Assembly: GCF_022835695.1 (NCBI RefSeq) | Contig: NZ_BQUV01000007.1 | Coordinates: 248,001-312,000, forward strand | Direction of reading: 5' to 3' | DNA from: Bradyrhizobium sp. Ce-3 | Lineage (GTDB): Bacteria; Pseudomonadota; Alphaproteobacteria; Rhizobiales; Xanthobacteraceae | DNA length: 64,000 bases | Shown: one piece after another, positions 16,339 to 26,328 of the stretch | How positions within the stretch are numbered: position 1 is the first letter of the stretch | Layout: every line of letters begins with the position of its first letter | Notes under the pieces: model-generated | What the model was told of the DNA's origin: nothing | Databases searched by the model: none | What the model saw: the letters and a program-made list of their open reading frames with translations, nothing else | Program-made: the position numbers and the translations under genes

Positions 16339-17844
16339 TCAATGCGGAAAGGCAATCGCCGGCAGCCGCGCCATCCAGGGCTGCGCGCGCTCCAGTTGAT
16401 ATGCAAGTTGCAGGAGCAGAGCTTCGTTGCCGAACGCCGCAATGAACTGCACGCCGAGCGGCAGGCCGTTGTCCGTCCAATACAGCGGTACGCTCATGGC
16501 AGGCGTCCCCGTCAGATTGGCGAGCTGCGTAAAGGGCGTGAGAGTCAAGTTCTGACGCGACAGCTCGGCAAGCGCGCCTTGCATGAGGCCGAGGCGGGCC
16601 ATCATGCCCAGCAAGCCGGTCTTGAGGAGAAACCCGAGAACGCTCCGCTGCGCTGCAGGCATGACCGTGGCCGCGTGGTCGACAGGCGGAAAGGCGATCG
16701 TCGGCGTCAGAAACACGTCGTAGCGCCGGTGAAACTCGCCAAGGGCACGCGCGAACTCGTTCCAGCGCCGGTGATTGCGCACATAGGTGCCTGCACTGAG
16801 GGCTTTGCCGAGCGCTTCGAGGAGCAGAGTTGCAAGCTCGAAATCTTCGCTCCTGGCGCCGGCCTCGCGCGCGTCGGCGAGCGTTGCCGCGACTTGCCCG
16901 AAATACATTTCAAGGTAGCAGCGCGCGAGCGCCAGCCCATCGTATTTGGGGCGCTCCTCGACGACGTCGTGTCCGAGCGCGCTGAGCAATTTTGCTGCGT
17001 GGTTGACGGCCTTCACTGCTTCCGGATGCACGTCGGTGTCCAGAGGGGACGCCGCGCTGAAGGCCACGCGCAGCCGTCCCGGTTCGCGGGCAGCCATCTC
17101 GACGAACGTGCCGGCAGGCGGAGCAATGACGAACGGATCGCCTCGCTCGGGTCCAGCAAGAACGTCGAGCGCCAGCGCCGAGTCCCGCACGCTGCGAGTC
17201 AGCACGTGGTCGCTCGAGGCACCCTCCCAGATTTCGCCGACGGCCGGGCCGGGCGGAACGCGGCCACGCGAGGGCCGCAGGCCAAACAGGCCGCAGCAGG
17301 CCGCCGGAATTCGGATGGAGCCGCCGCCGTCGTTGGCTCCCGCCATTGGCACGATGCCGGCTGCGACGGCCGCAGCCGAGCCGCCACTGGAGCCGCCGGA
17401 CGTGCGCGAGAGATCCCACGGATTTCGCGTGACGCCAAACGCCTTGGGGTCGGTGACGCCCTTCAGCGCCAGCTCCGGGGTGTTCGATTTGCCGATGATG
17501 ACCGCGCCCGCATCGAGCAGCCGCTGCACGAATGTAGAATGCCGCCCGGGCACGATGCGGCAGTACGCACGGCTACCGTTGGAGGTCGGCAGTCCGGCGT
17601 AGTCCTGGATCGCATCCTTGATGAGCATGGGAACGCCAGCCAATAGCCCGGCGAGCGGCTGCTGGACCCGCGCCTGCGCCTCAGCCAGCATCGGCCGATT
17701 GACGGCATTGAGCGCCGGGTTCAGGCGCACGAGCTGGGCTTCGGCGAGCTCCAGCAGCTCCGTGGCCGCAACCTCGCCGGTGTTGACGAGGCGGGCGAGT
17801 TCCGTTGCGTCCGACCGGATATAGTCGTCGATCCCGAGCACCAT
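16339..17844 (-). CDS. Amidase-signature enzyme (NylA-like)
   Basis: This enzyme of about 501 residues is of the amidase signature family. The Ser-cisSer-Lys triad is visible: Lys in GVPMLIKDAIQ, the cis-Ser in the Gly/Ser-rich RTSGGSSGGSAAAVAAG, and the nucleophile Ser in ANDGGGSIRIPA. Overall layout resembles 6-aminohexanoate cyclic-dimer hydrolase (NylA) and related aryl/lactam amidases; the substrate is not readable from sequence. The start is ATG 17844 or GTG 17847; GAGGG lies 7-10 bases before both. It follows the split-barrel gene by 13 bases on the same strand, so they form an operon. Confidence 0.88.
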   Translation of the reverse strand: MVLGIDDYIRSDATELARLVNTGEVAATELLELAEAQLVRLNPALNAVNRPMLAEAQARVQQPLAGLLAGVPMLIKDAIQDYAGLPTSNGSRAYCRIVPGRHSTFVQRLLDAGAVIIGKSNTPELALKGVTDPKAFGVTRNPWDLSRTSGGSSGGSAAAVAAGIVPMAGANDGGGSIRIPAACCGLFGLRPSRGRVPPGPAVGEIWEGASSDHVLTRSVRDSALALDVLAGPERGDPFVIAPPAGTFVEMAAREPGRLRVAFSAASPLDTDVHPEAVKAVNHAAKLLSALGHDVVEERPKYDGLALARCYLEMYFGQVAATLADAREAGARSEDFELATLLLEALGKALSAGTYVRNHRRWNEFARALGEFHRRYDVFLTPTIAFPPVDHAATVMPAAQRSVLGFLLKTGLLGMMARLGLMQGALAELSRQNLTLTPFTQLANLTGTPAMSVPLYWTDNGLPLGVQFIAAFGNEALLLQLAYQLERAQPWMARLPAIAFPH

Positions 17845-17857
17845 CACATGACGGCCC

Positions 17858-18904
17858 TCAGTAGAGGTGCTTCAGATCGTGCTTGACCACCGCATCGACG
17901 ACCAGTGTCGTCGCCTTGCCGAGTAACCCCCGGCCGTTCATATGCTCGGCCAGCATCCTGGAGAAGGACGGAATATCGCTGTCGCGAAGATGCGTCGCCT
18001 TGGACCATAGCCCTGCCTCGACCAATGCCGGGCTGTGCTGGAAGCGAAATTCGTCGACCTGCAGCACCATGCCCAGTTTGGGCGTTTTGCCCTGCACCGT
18101 GGCCGGCCTCAGCATTTCCTGTTCGGTGCTCAACCAACAGCGGCCATTGACCACGAGCACGTCGGCCGAACCGGGAATCAGGAAGACCACCGTCATCGCG
18201 TCGTGGACAAGGATGTTGGTGAGCGTGCAAGCGACCTTGTTGCCGGGGCGCTCGGGGATCAGCAGGGTGCTGCGGTCGAGCGCCAACACAAAGCCATCGG
18301 GATCACCACGCGGCGATAGCTCCGTCTTGCCGGCGGCATCCTGTGTCAGGATCAGCAAATAGGGAGAGCGAGCGACGAACGCGAGGGCTGCCTCGGACAG
18401 CGTTGCTCCGCCGGCCACGTCGGAACGCAGCACCTCGTCCGCCCGAGCCTCCCAGAACCTGGCGCGCACCTTGGCCCGCGAGCAGTGGAGAAAGAACGCG
18501 TCGGCCCGGAAGGTCAGCCGTGTCGCGCTGCCTTCGACCTGCTCCGCCAACAAGCGGCCGTTGGCCCGCAGGGCGAAGCCGATGCCCGGCATGATGAAAT
18601 AGAGGCTGCCGTTGATCGCTTCCCCCCGGGCCAGACTTGGCGGCAATTCGACGCCCGCCGGCCAGACCAGATCGACGCGCTCCGCCTCGGCCTTGACCAC
18701 CGGCGTGGCGCGAAGATTGACGAACACGACGCCCGCCCGGTCGGCAAATCCGACCACGCAGACCGACGCACTCCGGATCACCGTCAGACAGTAATCGTCG
18801 ATCTGCCGCTGCAAACGCCTGTGCATCATGGCGGGCGGCTCCGCAATCAGGTTGCGCAAGTCAGCCAGCGTCTTTATCCTGCCAGGTTGCGTAGCATCCA
18901 GCAT
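17858..18904 (-). CDS. Double split-barrel (PNPOx-like) protein
   Basis: This 348-residue protein carries two similar pyridoxamine-phosphate-oxidase-like split-barrel domains. The first (about 25-190) contains CVVGFADRAGVVFVNLRATP and FRADAFFLHCSRAKVRARFWE. The second (about 195-330) contains MTVVFLIPGSADVLVVNGRCWLS and the family-type DEFRFQHSPALVEAGLW end. Single-domain relatives bind FMN or F420 and act on small molecules. Tandem domains in one chain are less common and could make an intramolecular dimer. GGAAGGGG precedes ATG 18904. It heads an operon with the amidase and is divergent from an AraC regulator. Confidence 0.75.
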   Translation of the reverse strand: MLDATQPGRIKTLADLRNLIAEPPAMMHRRLQRQIDDYCLTVIRSASVCVVGFADRAGVVFVNLRATPVVKAEAERVDLVWPAGVELPPSLARGEAINGSLYFIMPGIGFALRANGRLLAEQVEGSATRLTFRADAFFLHCSRAKVRARFWEARADEVLRSDVAGGATLSEAALAFVARSPYLLILTQDAAGKTELSPRGDPDGFVLALDRSTLLIPERPGNKVACTLTNILVHDAMTVVFLIPGSADVLVVNGRCWLSTEQEMLRPATVQGKTPKLGMVLQVDEFRFQHSPALVEAGLWSKATHLRDSDIPSFSRMLAEHMNGRGLLGKATTLVVDAVVKHDLKHLY

Positions 18905-19080
18905 TGGAGCGCCCCTTCCATGGTTGCCGTGCGCCAAACACTAGGGTGGGCAGCGCGCGCGAAACATGGCTCCGGGGATCAATCGCATGGCAATTGGTTG
19001 CAATCTTGCAGCCGCCGGCTGTTGCGCCGCCTCAGCCCTGCTGTATCGTTGGCCGACTGGCGATCAGGGAATGCCGAACG

Positions 19081-20115
19081 ATGCGTCCACGCACGACCGT
19101 ATCCGCCATGGCAGTGCTCGATCTCTACGATTTCCTGCGAGACCAGGGCATCGCGACAGACGGCCAACTGCTCGAAGCCGGCCTCAACCGCGCAGTCTTG
19201 ATTGACGGCAGCAGCGAGGCTTTGCCCCCGCAGGAGCAACGCCTTCCCGAAGAACAGCTGCTGGCACTGTGGCGGATCGCCGCGAGCAATACGGAAGTGC
19301 CTCAGATCGGCCTTCTTGCCGGGCAGACCTACAATCCATCGACGCGCGGTGTGCTCGCGAGCTTACTGTGCCACTGCAGCAATGTGGGAGAAGCATTGCA
19401 GGTTTTTCAGCACCACATCGCGCTGATGAACCCTTCCGAGCGCTGGGAAACCAGTGTCAGCGACGATTCGCTCATGCTGACCATCTCGTTCGCACCGGAC
19501 AAGGATTACCCCCGGCCGGCCATCGAACGCAGCATGGGCGCACTTGTGACATGGATGGCGGAGCTGACCGGCATTTCGGCCGCACCGACCGCCTGCACAT
19601 TCGCCTTTCCGCGCCCGCGCTATCATTGGCAATATGCCGCCGTCTTCGGCAAGGCCGTGAGTTTCGGCGGCGACGTCACCTGCATGCGCCTGCCGCGGGT
19701 CGTCCTGGATCGACCTATCCGCACTGCCAATTCCTACCTCAAGACAATCCTGCAGGAGCGCGCGCACCAGGCGCTGCAGAAAATCGAGAGCGAAAGCCTG
19801 TTGGTCAACAAGGTTCGGCAACGCATTGGCGCCAGCCTCGATCGTGGCTTGGGCATCGACGAAGTCTGCAGGTCGCTCCATCTCAGCCGGCCGACACTCT
19901 ATCGCCGCCTGAAGCGCGAGGGCACCAGCTACAGGGAGTTGCTCGCCGCTGTCAGAAAAGAGTTGGCGTACCGGCAAATCCGGCAAGGCCAGCCGGTGGC
20001 ATGCGTCAGCGACAATCTCGGGTTCAAGGATGTCAGCACCTTCCATCGCGCGTTCCGCCGATGGTTCAAGCAATCGCCCGGCGCGTTGCGCGCGCAAACG
20101 CGCGCCATGCCCTGA
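19081..20115 (+). CDS. AraC-family regulator with arabinose-binding-like domain
   Basis: This 344-residue regulator has an N-terminal ligand region of the OruR/ArgR-like type (Arabinose_bd family; LYDFLRDQGIATDGQLLEAG at its start). A C-terminal AraC helix-turn-helix domain follows (SLHLSRPTLYRRLKREGTSY and the second helix VSDNLGFKDVSTFHRAFRRW). ATG 19081 is chosen from the domain start. It is divergent from the double-split-barrel and amidase genes with 176 bases between them, so it probably controls them. Confidence 0.88.
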   Translation: MRPRTTVSAMAVLDLYDFLRDQGIATDGQLLEAGLNRAVLIDGSSEALPPQEQRLPEEQLLALWRIAASNTEVPQIGLLAGQTYNPSTRGVLASLLCHCSNVGEALQVFQHHIALMNPSERWETSVSDDSLMLTISFAPDKDYPRPAIERSMGALVTWMAELTGISAAPTACTFAFPRPRYHWQYAAVFGKAVSFGGDVTCMRLPRVVLDRPIRTANSYLKTILQERAHQALQKIESESLLVNKVRQRIGASLDRGLGIDEVCRSLHLSRPTLYRRLKREGTSYRELLAAVRKELAYRQIRQGQPVACVSDNLGFKDVSTFHRAFRRWFKQSPGALRAQTRAMP

Positions 20116-20263
20116 CAATTGAGCCCCTCCGCGATCTGCCGTCACAAAAAACCATTTGCCAGCATGGCCCGGCACCGTCGACACTGCGGCCCGTCCGCGC
20201 CAGATGCGGAACGGCGCTTCACACGAAGATTGCCAAGAAGAATGCATGAAAAGGGAGGACGTC

Positions 20264-20668
20264 ATGAAGGTGCAAGGCAGGTGCTATTGCGGCAACGTGC
20301 GCTACGAGGCCGAGGGCGAACCGATGATGGCGGCGCAATGCCTGTGCCGCGAATGCCAGTACATCACGGGCGGCGGACCGAACATGTTCATGGCGATGCC
20401 GACCACCGGCTTCAAATACACCGCGAGCCAGCCGAAGCAGTTCACGCGCAAGGACCTCGAGCGTGCCGTGACGCGGGAATTCTGCCCGGAATGCGGGACA
20501 CATCTCGTCACCAAGGTGCCGGGCCTGCCGGCCACGATCCTGAAGGTCGGCACGTTCGACGACCCCAGCGTGTTCACCCCGCAGATGACGATCTACACCT
20601 GCGACAAGCAGACCTTCCACCATCTCCCCGAAGGCAAGCCGTCGTTCGAGAAGCTGCCGGCGCGATAG
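20264..20668 (+). CDS. GFA-family zinc protein
   Basis: This 134-residue protein is of the GFA (glutathione-dependent formaldehyde-activating-like, CENP-V) family. Zinc ligands appear as CYCGNV, CLCRECQ and FCPECGTH. The strong GGGAGG eight bases before ATG 20264 decides the start over ATG 20246. Actual glutathione chemistry is proven for few members, so only the fold and zinc sites are supported. It stands alone, followed by repeats. Confidence 0.85.
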   Translation: MKVQGRCYCGNVRYEAEGEPMMAAQCLCRECQYITGGGPNMFMAMPTTGFKYTASQPKQFTRKDLERAVTREFCPECGTHLVTKVPGLPATILKVGTFDDPSVFTPQMTIYTCDKQTFHHLPEGKPSFEKLPAR

Positions 20669-20686
20669 TCGTCAGAGATCGCCTGC

Positions 20687-20774
20687 GTAGCCCGGATGGA
20701 GCGAAGCGCAATCCGGGAACGGTGCGTATGCCGAGAGGCTGTTCCCGGATTTCGCTTCGCTCCATCCGGGCTAC
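20687..20774. repeat. GTAGCCCGG palindromic repeat, copy 2
   Basis: This is a second copy of the element at 7054-7140: it begins GTAGCCCGGATGGAGCGAAG and closes TTCGCTCCATCCGGGCTAC. The ends are better matched than in copy 1. It follows the GFA gene by 18 bases. Confidence 0.88.
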
Positions 20775-20785
20775 GAGCCTCTTCT

Positions 20786-20912
20786 CCTTCCCCCTGAAAG
20801 GGGGAAGGTCGGGATGGGGGTCAGCCGCGCGAATCGCTGCTCGTGGAGAGACCGGATCCCCACCCGCTTTGCTCTGACGAGCAAAGCGACCTCCCCTTTT
20901 CAAGGGGAGGTC
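20786..20912. repeat. Composite double-hairpin intergenic repeat
   Basis: Two strong hairpins bracket the element: CCTTCCCCCT/AGGGGGAAGG (20786-20808, loop GAA) and GACCTCCCCTT/AAGGGGAGGTC (20888-20912, loop TTC). Between them lies CTTTGCTCTGACGAGCAAAG, a third small stem. It ends 10 bases before the stop of the convergent GGDEF gene and may stop transcription from both sides. Confidence 0.8.
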
Positions 20913-20922
20913 GGAGCAAGGC

Positions 20923-21696
20923 TCACGCCGCGTCGCGGGCGTGCTCGACGCGATCGCGGCCGTGGCGCTTGGCGGCGTAGAGCGCCTGGTCGGCGGTTCG
21001 CATCAGGCTGCCGAGATCGAAGCTTGCTTCCTTCACGGTGAAGCCGATGCTGATCGTCACCGGCAGCTGGGTCACATCGTCGAGGATGGTCCGATCAGCG
21101 CAATCGCGGCGGATTTCCTCGGCGCCCTGCGCGGCCTGCTCGTGGCTCAGGCCCGTCAGCACCGCGGCGAACTCCTCGCCGCCGTAACGGGCGACCAGCG
21201 CGCCGTGCCGGATCGCGAACTGGCGCAGCACATCGGCGATCTCGACCAGCACCTTGTCGCCGATTTCATGGCCGTAGCGGTCGTTGATCGACTTGAAATA
21301 GTCGATGTCGCACATCAGCACCGACACTGACGCGCCATCCGCCTGCGCCTGATCGAGTGCGGCGGCCGCCTCGGCATCGAAGCCGCGCCGGTTCAACAGG
21401 CCGGTCAGCTGATCGGTCTGCGAGATCTGGGCGAGCTCGCGGCGGGTCCGCGCGAGCGCCAGCATCAGCATGCCCGCGCGATAAGACATGGCGCCGCTGA
21501 GCGCGACCGCGATGAAGACACCGGCGGTGAGCCCGAACAGCTGCATCTGGCCGACCGTGATCGGCGCGGCGAGATCACGGCCGAACACCAGCATGCCGAT
21601 CGTGAACGACATCACGGCGGTCAGGCAGGCGGCAATGACCATGACCTTGCCGGTGCGGCGCAAGACATCGCTGCGTGTCTCGATCTTGATCGGCAT
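20923..21696 (-). CDS. Membrane diguanylate cyclase
   Basis: This protein of about 257 residues has two membrane helices (VMVIAACLTAVMSFTIGMLV and FGLTAGVFIAVALSGAM) and a full GGDEF domain. The active site reads RYGGEEF, so it should make cyclic di-GMP. No RxxD inhibitory site is seen five residues before the motif. The start is uncertain between ATG 21696 and ATG 21732; neither has a strong ribosome site. Confidence 0.88.
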   Translation of the reverse strand: MPIKIETRSDVLRRTGKVMVIAACLTAVMSFTIGMLVFGRDLAAPITVGQMQLFGLTAGVFIAVALSGAMSYRAGMLMLALARTRRELAQISQTDQLTGLLNRRGFDAEAAAALDQAQADGASVSVLMCDIDYFKSINDRYGHEIGDKVLVEIADVLRQFAIRHGALVARYGGEEFAAVLTGLSHEQAAQGAEEIRRDCADRTILDDVTQLPVTISIGFTVKEASFDLGSLMRTADQALYAAKRHGRDRVEHARDAA

Positions 21697-21841
21697 GTCC
21701 GTCTGCAAATCCTCGCAATGTGGACGGATCATTCGGCCGTGCTGTGTTGCGAATTGCTGAAGGAACCCGTAACGCGCGCGCTGACCTTAATGGCGGGTAA
21801 AGCAGATCGCTCGAATGCGCCGCGATGACCGCCAAGCGCTG

Positions 21842-22315
21842 TCAGTCGACCAGGACTTCCTCGTCCGGCAGCGCGCCCGGTGCGCCGTCGCGCAGATAGC
21901 GTTCGAGGATGTCGGCAAGCGACAGCGGCGTAAGGCGCTCTTCAGCGCCCGCGAGATCAGCGATCGGCCACCAGCGGAAGCAATCGAGCACCTTGGCCTC
22001 GGCCTCGTCGGCCATCACTGGCGCGAATCGATCGGCGTGAACGATGCGGTATTCTTCCTTCTGGGAGATCCGCCGGCCGCCCCAGTTGAAAGTGTGGTGA
22101 CGCCGCCAGACAGCCGGGCCGTGCTCGAAATCGACCAGCCCCACTTCCTCGGCCAGTTCCCGCCGCAACGTCGCTTCCGGCGTCTCTTCACCCTCGACGC
22201 CGCCGCCAGGCGCGATCCAGAAACAGTCGCCGCCGTGCGGCGGGCGAATCCGCAGCAGCAGGACTTCGCGCTCGCGCGTAACGATGAGCGCCCTGATGGC
22301 GCGGCGGTGGATCAT
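21842..22315 (-). CDS. Nudix hydrolase
   Basis: This 157-residue protein has the Nudix box GGVEGEETPEATLRRELAEE followed by VGL, matching GX5EX7REUXEEXGU, so it hydrolyses a nucleoside-diphosphate-linked substrate. The substrate is unknown. ATG 22315 is preferred because the longer frame begins with GTG at 22375 and runs through an 11-base tandem duplication (22320-22341), which would shift any conserved upstream reading. Confidence 0.85.
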   Translation of the reverse strand: MIHRRAIRALIVTREREVLLLRIRPPHGGDCFWIAPGGGVEGEETPEATLRRELAEEVGLVDFEHGPAVWRRHHTFNWGGRRISQKEEYRIVHADRFAPVMADEAEAKVLDCFRWWPIADLAGAEERLTPLSLADILERYLRDGAPGALPDEEVLVD

Positions 22316-22319
22316 GTCT

Positions 22320-22341
22320 CGGAGCAATTTCGGAGCAATTT
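22320..22341. repeat. 11-base tandem duplication at the Nudix start
   Basis: CGGAGCAATTT is repeated head to tail, ending four bases before the ATG on the minus strand. The unit is not a multiple of three. Confidence 0.9.
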
Positions 22342-22406
22342 CCGCTGCGACTTCCCTGATCAGCGCTGATATCACGCGCCGGCCAATCGCGCCGCGCCGC
22401 CGATGG

Positions 22407-22421
22407 TTAATCGCGTTTTAA
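22407..22421. promoter_or_regulatory. CtrA-type binding site
   Basis: TTAATCGCGTTTTAA is an exact TTAA-N7-TTAA, the core recognition sequence of the cell-cycle regulator CtrA, continued by CC as in the usual TTAAC. It lies 85 bases before the aminotransferase-ftsK pair and 92 bases before the divergent Nudix start. Confidence 0.65.
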
Positions 22422-22505
22422 CCTCGCCCTATCTATGGTGATTTGATCGGTTTACGGTCGGCGCCCCACCCCTCCGACCGCAGTGAAAGTGCTGGCATTT
22501 CAACC

Positions 22506-23729
22506 ATGGCAATGATCGCCTCATCCGGCCTGGCGCAGGGCGCCGCCGATGCATCCGCCGGCCAGGCCGAGCGCTCCCCGTTCGTGCGAACCACCGAATT
22601 GCTGGCGCCCTACCAACCGGCTAAGCCCTTGATTACACTGTCGGTCGGCGAGCCGCAGCATCCCGTGCCCGATTTCGTCGGACCGGTGCTGGCGAAGCAC
22701 ACCGCCGAGTTCGGCCGCTACCCGATGGCCAAGGGCATCGAGCCGTTCCGCCGCGCGGTCGCGACCTGGCTCGGAAGCCGGTTCCAGTTGCCGCGCCCGG
22801 TCGATCCGGAGAGCGAGGTGCTGGTGCTGAACGGCAGCCGCGAGGGGCTGTTCTTCGCGGCGATCACGGCCGCGCGCTACGTCGCCCCGCGCAAAGGCCG
22901 GCCGGCGGTCCTGATGCCGAATCCGTTCTATCCGGCCTATGGCGCCGGCGCCCGCGCGGCCGGCTGCGAGCAGATATATCTGCCGACCACGCTCGCCAAC
23001 GGCTTCCTGCCCGACCTCGATGCAATCGACGAGGCGACTTGGGCGCGCACCGTCGCGTTCTTCATCGCCTCGCCGGCGAACCCGCAGGGCTCGGTCGCCT
23101 CGCGCGCCTATTTCACCCGGCTGAAGCAGCTCGCCGACCGGTTCGGCTTCATCATCCTCTCCGACGAGTGCTACTCGGAGATCTACACCCGCGAGGCGCC
23201 GGGCAGCATGCTGGAATGCGCCGGGCCCGACTTCAGCAATGTGGTCGCATTCCAGTCGCTGTCGAAGCGCTCGAACTTGCCGGGCATGCGGGTCGGCTTC
23301 GCCGCCGGCGACCGCAAGTTTCTCGCCGCATTCCTCGAGCTGCGCAATGTCGCCGCGCCGCAGGTGCCGGTGCCGCTGCAACATGTAGCGGTCGCCGCCT
23401 ATGGCGACGAGGCGCATGTCGAGGAGAACCGCAGGCTCTATCGCATCAAGTTCGATTTCGCCGACCAGATCCTCGGCAACCGCTACGGCTACAAGCGTCC
23501 CGCCGGCGGTTTCTGCGTCTGGCTCGACGTCGCCGACCGCGGCGGCGACGAGGAGACGACGGTCAGGCTGTATCGCGACGCCGGCGTGCGGGTGATTCCG
23601 GGCAGCTATCTGGCGCGCCCGCAGAACGACGGTTCCAATCCCGGCGCGGGCTACATCCGCCTTGCGCTGGTCTCCGACAGTGAATCCACCGCCGAGGCGA
23701 TGCATCGCCTGGTCGAAACCCTGGGTTAA
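22506..23729 (+). CDS. Class I/II aminotransferase (DapC-like)
   Basis: This 407-residue PLP enzyme has fold-type I features: [15 protein letters not shown] near the start, the [11 protein letters not shown] loop, [17 protein letters not shown], and the PLP-Lys in [15 protein letters not shown]. The [10 protein letters not shown] form is characteristic of succinyldiaminopimelate aminotransferases (DapC), so a role in lysine and peptidoglycan precursor synthesis is likely. ATG 22506 is used; an upstream frame lacks homology. ftsK starts 22 bases after the stop, suggesting cotranscription of wall-precursor and division genes, with a CtrA-type site upstream. Confidence 0.85.
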   Translation: MAMIASSGLAQGAADASAGQAERSPFVRTTELLAPYQPAKPLITLSVGEPQHPVPDFVGPVLAKHTAEFGRYPMAKGIEPFRRAVATWLGSRFQLPRPVDPESEVLVLNGSREGLFFAAITAARYVAPRKGRPAVLMPNPFYPAYGAGARAAGCEQIYLPTTLANGFLPDLDAIDEATWARTVAFFIASPANPQGSVASRAYFTRLKQLADRFGFIILSDECYSEIYTREAPGSMLECAGPDFSNVVAFQSLSKRSNLPGMRVGFAAGDRKFLAAFLELRNVAAPQVPVPLQHVAVAAYGDEAHVEENRRLYRIKFDFADQILGNRYGYKRPAGGFCVWLDVADRGGDEETTVRLYRDAGVRVIPGSYLARPQNDGSNPGAGYIRLALVSDSESTAEAMHRLVETLG

Positions 23730-23751
23730 TCGCGAAGCGCGAAGATTGAGT

Positions 23752-26229
23752 ATGCCAGCGATCGAACGTGTCATCCCCCTGGTCGGCCATCTGCCGCTCT
23801 CGCTGCGCGAGGCGCTGGCGCGGCGGCTGCGCGAGCTCACCGGGCTCGGCCTGATCGCGCTGTCAGGCGCCATCACGGCCGCGCTGATGACCTGGTCGGT
23901 GCAGGATCCGTCGCTGAGTCACGCCACCTCGCGCGCGATCCGCAACGTGCTCGGCTATCCCGGCGCGATCGGCGCCGATCTCCTGATGCAGATCCTCGGC
24001 CTCGGCGCCATCATGCTGCTGCTGCCGGTCGCGGTCTGGGGCTGGCGGATGCTGACGCATCGCCCGTTCGACCGCGAGGCGCTGCGGCTCGGCTGCTGGA
24101 TCCTGTGCACGGTGATCGCGGCGGGCTTTGCCAGCTGCTGGCCGCACAACACCTCATGGCCGCTGCCGACCGGGCTCGGCGGCGTGGTCGGCGACGCGCT
24201 GCTGCGCGCGCCCGCCGTGGTGTTCGGGCCGCCCGGCTTCATCTACCGCGTCGTGCTCGGCCTGATCCTGTTTGTCGCAATGGCGGCATGCTTCCTGTTC
24301 GCCTGCGGCTGGGGCGCCAAGGAGCAGGACGAAGAGCTGACGCCGATCACCGATGACGACGAGCCGTTCGTCGAGGACGAAGACAATGACCGCAGCTCGG
24401 TCTCGCTGGGCTGGCTGTTCCACGCGCTGATGAGCGCGAAGGCGCGGCTCGGCTGGCTGTTCGGCACCGCCTACAAATCGCTGGTCTCGAGCGGAGCGCA
24501 GGGCCGCAGCGCCGCGTTCGAACGCCAGGAGCCGAATATCGGCGGCGGCCGTTCGGCGCCCTCGATCGCACCGGCGCACGACGATCACGACGAGGACGAA
24601 GACGAGGTTGAGGCTTTCGACGACGAGGAAGAAGAGGACGACGAGGAGGAAGCTCCCGCCGCCCGCGCCCCGCGCAAGAAGGCCGAGCCGAAGCCGAAGA
24701 AGAAGAATTCCGACAAGTTCGAGCTGCCGTCGGTCTCCGTGCTCAGTGCGCCGAAGGCGAGCGATCGCCAGCCGCTGAGCAAGGCCGAGCTGGAGGCCAA
24801 TTCGCGCTCGCTGGAAGGCGTGCTGCAGGACTTCGGCGTGCGCGGCGAGATCGTCAAGGCCAACCCGGGTCCGGTGGTCACGCTGTACGAGCTGGAGCCC
24901 GCACCCGGCATCAAGTCGTCGCGCGTGATCGGGCTGTCCGACGACATCGCCCGCTCGATGAGCGCGCTGTCGGCCCGCGTCGCCGTGGTCGCCGGCCGCA
25001 ACGCGATCGGCATCGAGTTGCCGAACGCGCATCGCGAGAAGGTCTATCTGCGCGAGCTCCTGGTCGCCAAGGAAAGCGTCGATTCGGTTGCCAAGCTGCC
25101 GCTGTGCCTCGGCAAGACGATCGGCGGCGATCCCGTGATCATCGACCTCGCGCGCACGCCGCACATGCTGATCGCCGGCACCACCGGCTCCGGCAAATCG
25201 GTCGCGATCAACACCATGATCCTGAGCCTGGTCTACCGGCTGCGGCCGGATCAGTGCCGCCTGATCATGGTCGATCCGAAGATGCTCGAGCTCTCGGTCT
25301 ATGACGGCATCCCGCATCTGTTGACGCCCGTCGTCACCGATCCGAAGAAAGCCGTCGTCGCGCTGAAATGGGCCGTGCGCGAGATGGAAGAGCGCTACAA
25401 GCGGATGGCCAAGCTCGGCGTGCGCAACATCGACGGCTACAATGCGCGGCTCGTCGAAGCCAAGGGCAAGGGCGAAGAGCTGACCCGCACCGTGCACACC
25501 GGCTTCGACAAGGAGAGCGGCAAGGCGATCTACGAGGAAGAGAAGCTCGACCTCGAGCCGCTGCCCTACATCGTCATCATCGTCGACGAAATGGCCGACC
25601 TGATGATGGTCGCCGGCAAGGACATCGAAGGCGCGGTGCAGCGCCTCGCGCAGATGGCGCGCGCCGCCGGCCTGCATGTGATCCTGGCGACGCAGCGCCC
25701 GTCGGTCGACGTCATCACCGGCACGATCAAGGCGAACTTCCCGACCCGCATCGCCTTCCAGGTGACGTCGAAGATCGACAGCCGCACCATTTTGGGCGAA
25801 ATGGGCGCCGAGCAGCTGCTCGGCCAGGGCGACATGCTCTACATGGCGGGCGGCGGCCGCATCAGCCGCGTGCACGGCCCGTTCGCATCGGACGAGGAAG
25901 TCGAGAAGGTGGTGCGTCACCTCAAGACGCAGGGCCAGCCGGAATATCTCGAAGCGGTCACCGCGGAAGAGCCGACCGACGAGGACGGCGCCGTATTCGA
26001 TGCCACCGGCATGGGTGGCGACGGCGGCGGCGATCTGTTCACGCAGGCGGTTGCGATCGTCAAGCGCGACCGCAAGGCGTCGACCTCCTACATCCAGCGC
26101 CGGCTGCAGATCGGCTATAACCGCGCCGCCTCGCTGATGGAGCGGATGGAACTTGAGGGCATCGTGGGACCGGCGAATCACGCCGGAAAGCGCGAAATCC
26201 TGGTCGGGGAGGAAGAGGGACAGTTCTGA
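23752..26229 (+). CDS. ftsK: DNA translocase FtsK
   Basis: This 825-residue septal DNA pump clears chromosome termini at division. It has four N-terminal membrane helices (to about residue 190) and an acidic Asp/Glu-rich linker (about 195-320, including an EEEEDDEEE tract). The motor follows, with Walker A GTTGSGKS at 476-483 and Walker [12 protein letters not shown]. The C-terminal gamma winged helix that reads KOPS sites includes [21 protein letters not shown] 23752 is chosen over an earlier in-frame start inside the aminotransferase gene. Confidence 0.95.
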   Translation: MPAIERVIPLVGHLPLSLREALARRLRELTGLGLIALSGAITAALMTWSVQDPSLSHATSRAIRNVLGYPGAIGADLLMQILGLGAIMLLLPVAVWGWRMLTHRPFDREALRLGCWILCTVIAAGFASCWPHNTSWPLPTGLGGVVGDALLRAPAVVFGPPGFIYRVVLGLILFVAMAACFLFACGWGAKEQDEELTPITDDDEPFVEDEDNDRSSVSLGWLFHALMSAKARLGWLFGTAYKSLVSSGAQGRSAAFERQEPNIGGGRSAPSIAPAHDDHDEDEDEVEAFDDEEEEDDEEEAPAARAPRKKAEPKPKKKNSDKFELPSVSVLSAPKASDRQPLSKAELEANSRSLEGVLQDFGVRGEIVKANPGPVVTLYELEPAPGIKSSRVIGLSDDIARSMSALSARVAVVAGRNAIGIELPNAHREKVYLRELLVAKESVDSVAKLPLCLGKTIGGDPVIIDLARTPHMLIAGTTGSGKSVAINTMILSLVYRLRPDQCRLIMVDPKMLELSVYDGIPHLLTPVVTDPKKAVVALKWAVREMEERYKRMAKLGVRNIDGYNARLVEAKGKGEELTRTVHTGFDKESGKAIYEEEKLDLEPLPYIVIIVDEMADLMMVAGKDIEGAVQRLAQMARAAGLHVILATQRPSVDVITGTIKANFPTRIAFQVTSKIDSRTILGEMGAEQLLGQGDMLYMAGGGRISRVHGPFASDEEVEKVVRHLKTQGQPEYLEAVTAEEPTDEDGAVFDATGMGGDGGGDLFTQAVAIVKRDRKASTSYIQRRLQIGYNRAASLMERMELEGIVGPANHAGKREILVGEEEGQF

Positions 26230-26328
26230 TCGGGGACGATCATCACGGAAAAACCATATCTCCCTCGGAAGAGGCGGGATAAAATCCGGCAAGCGGGACG
26301 AGCGTCGAACAGAGACCTGACATATCTG

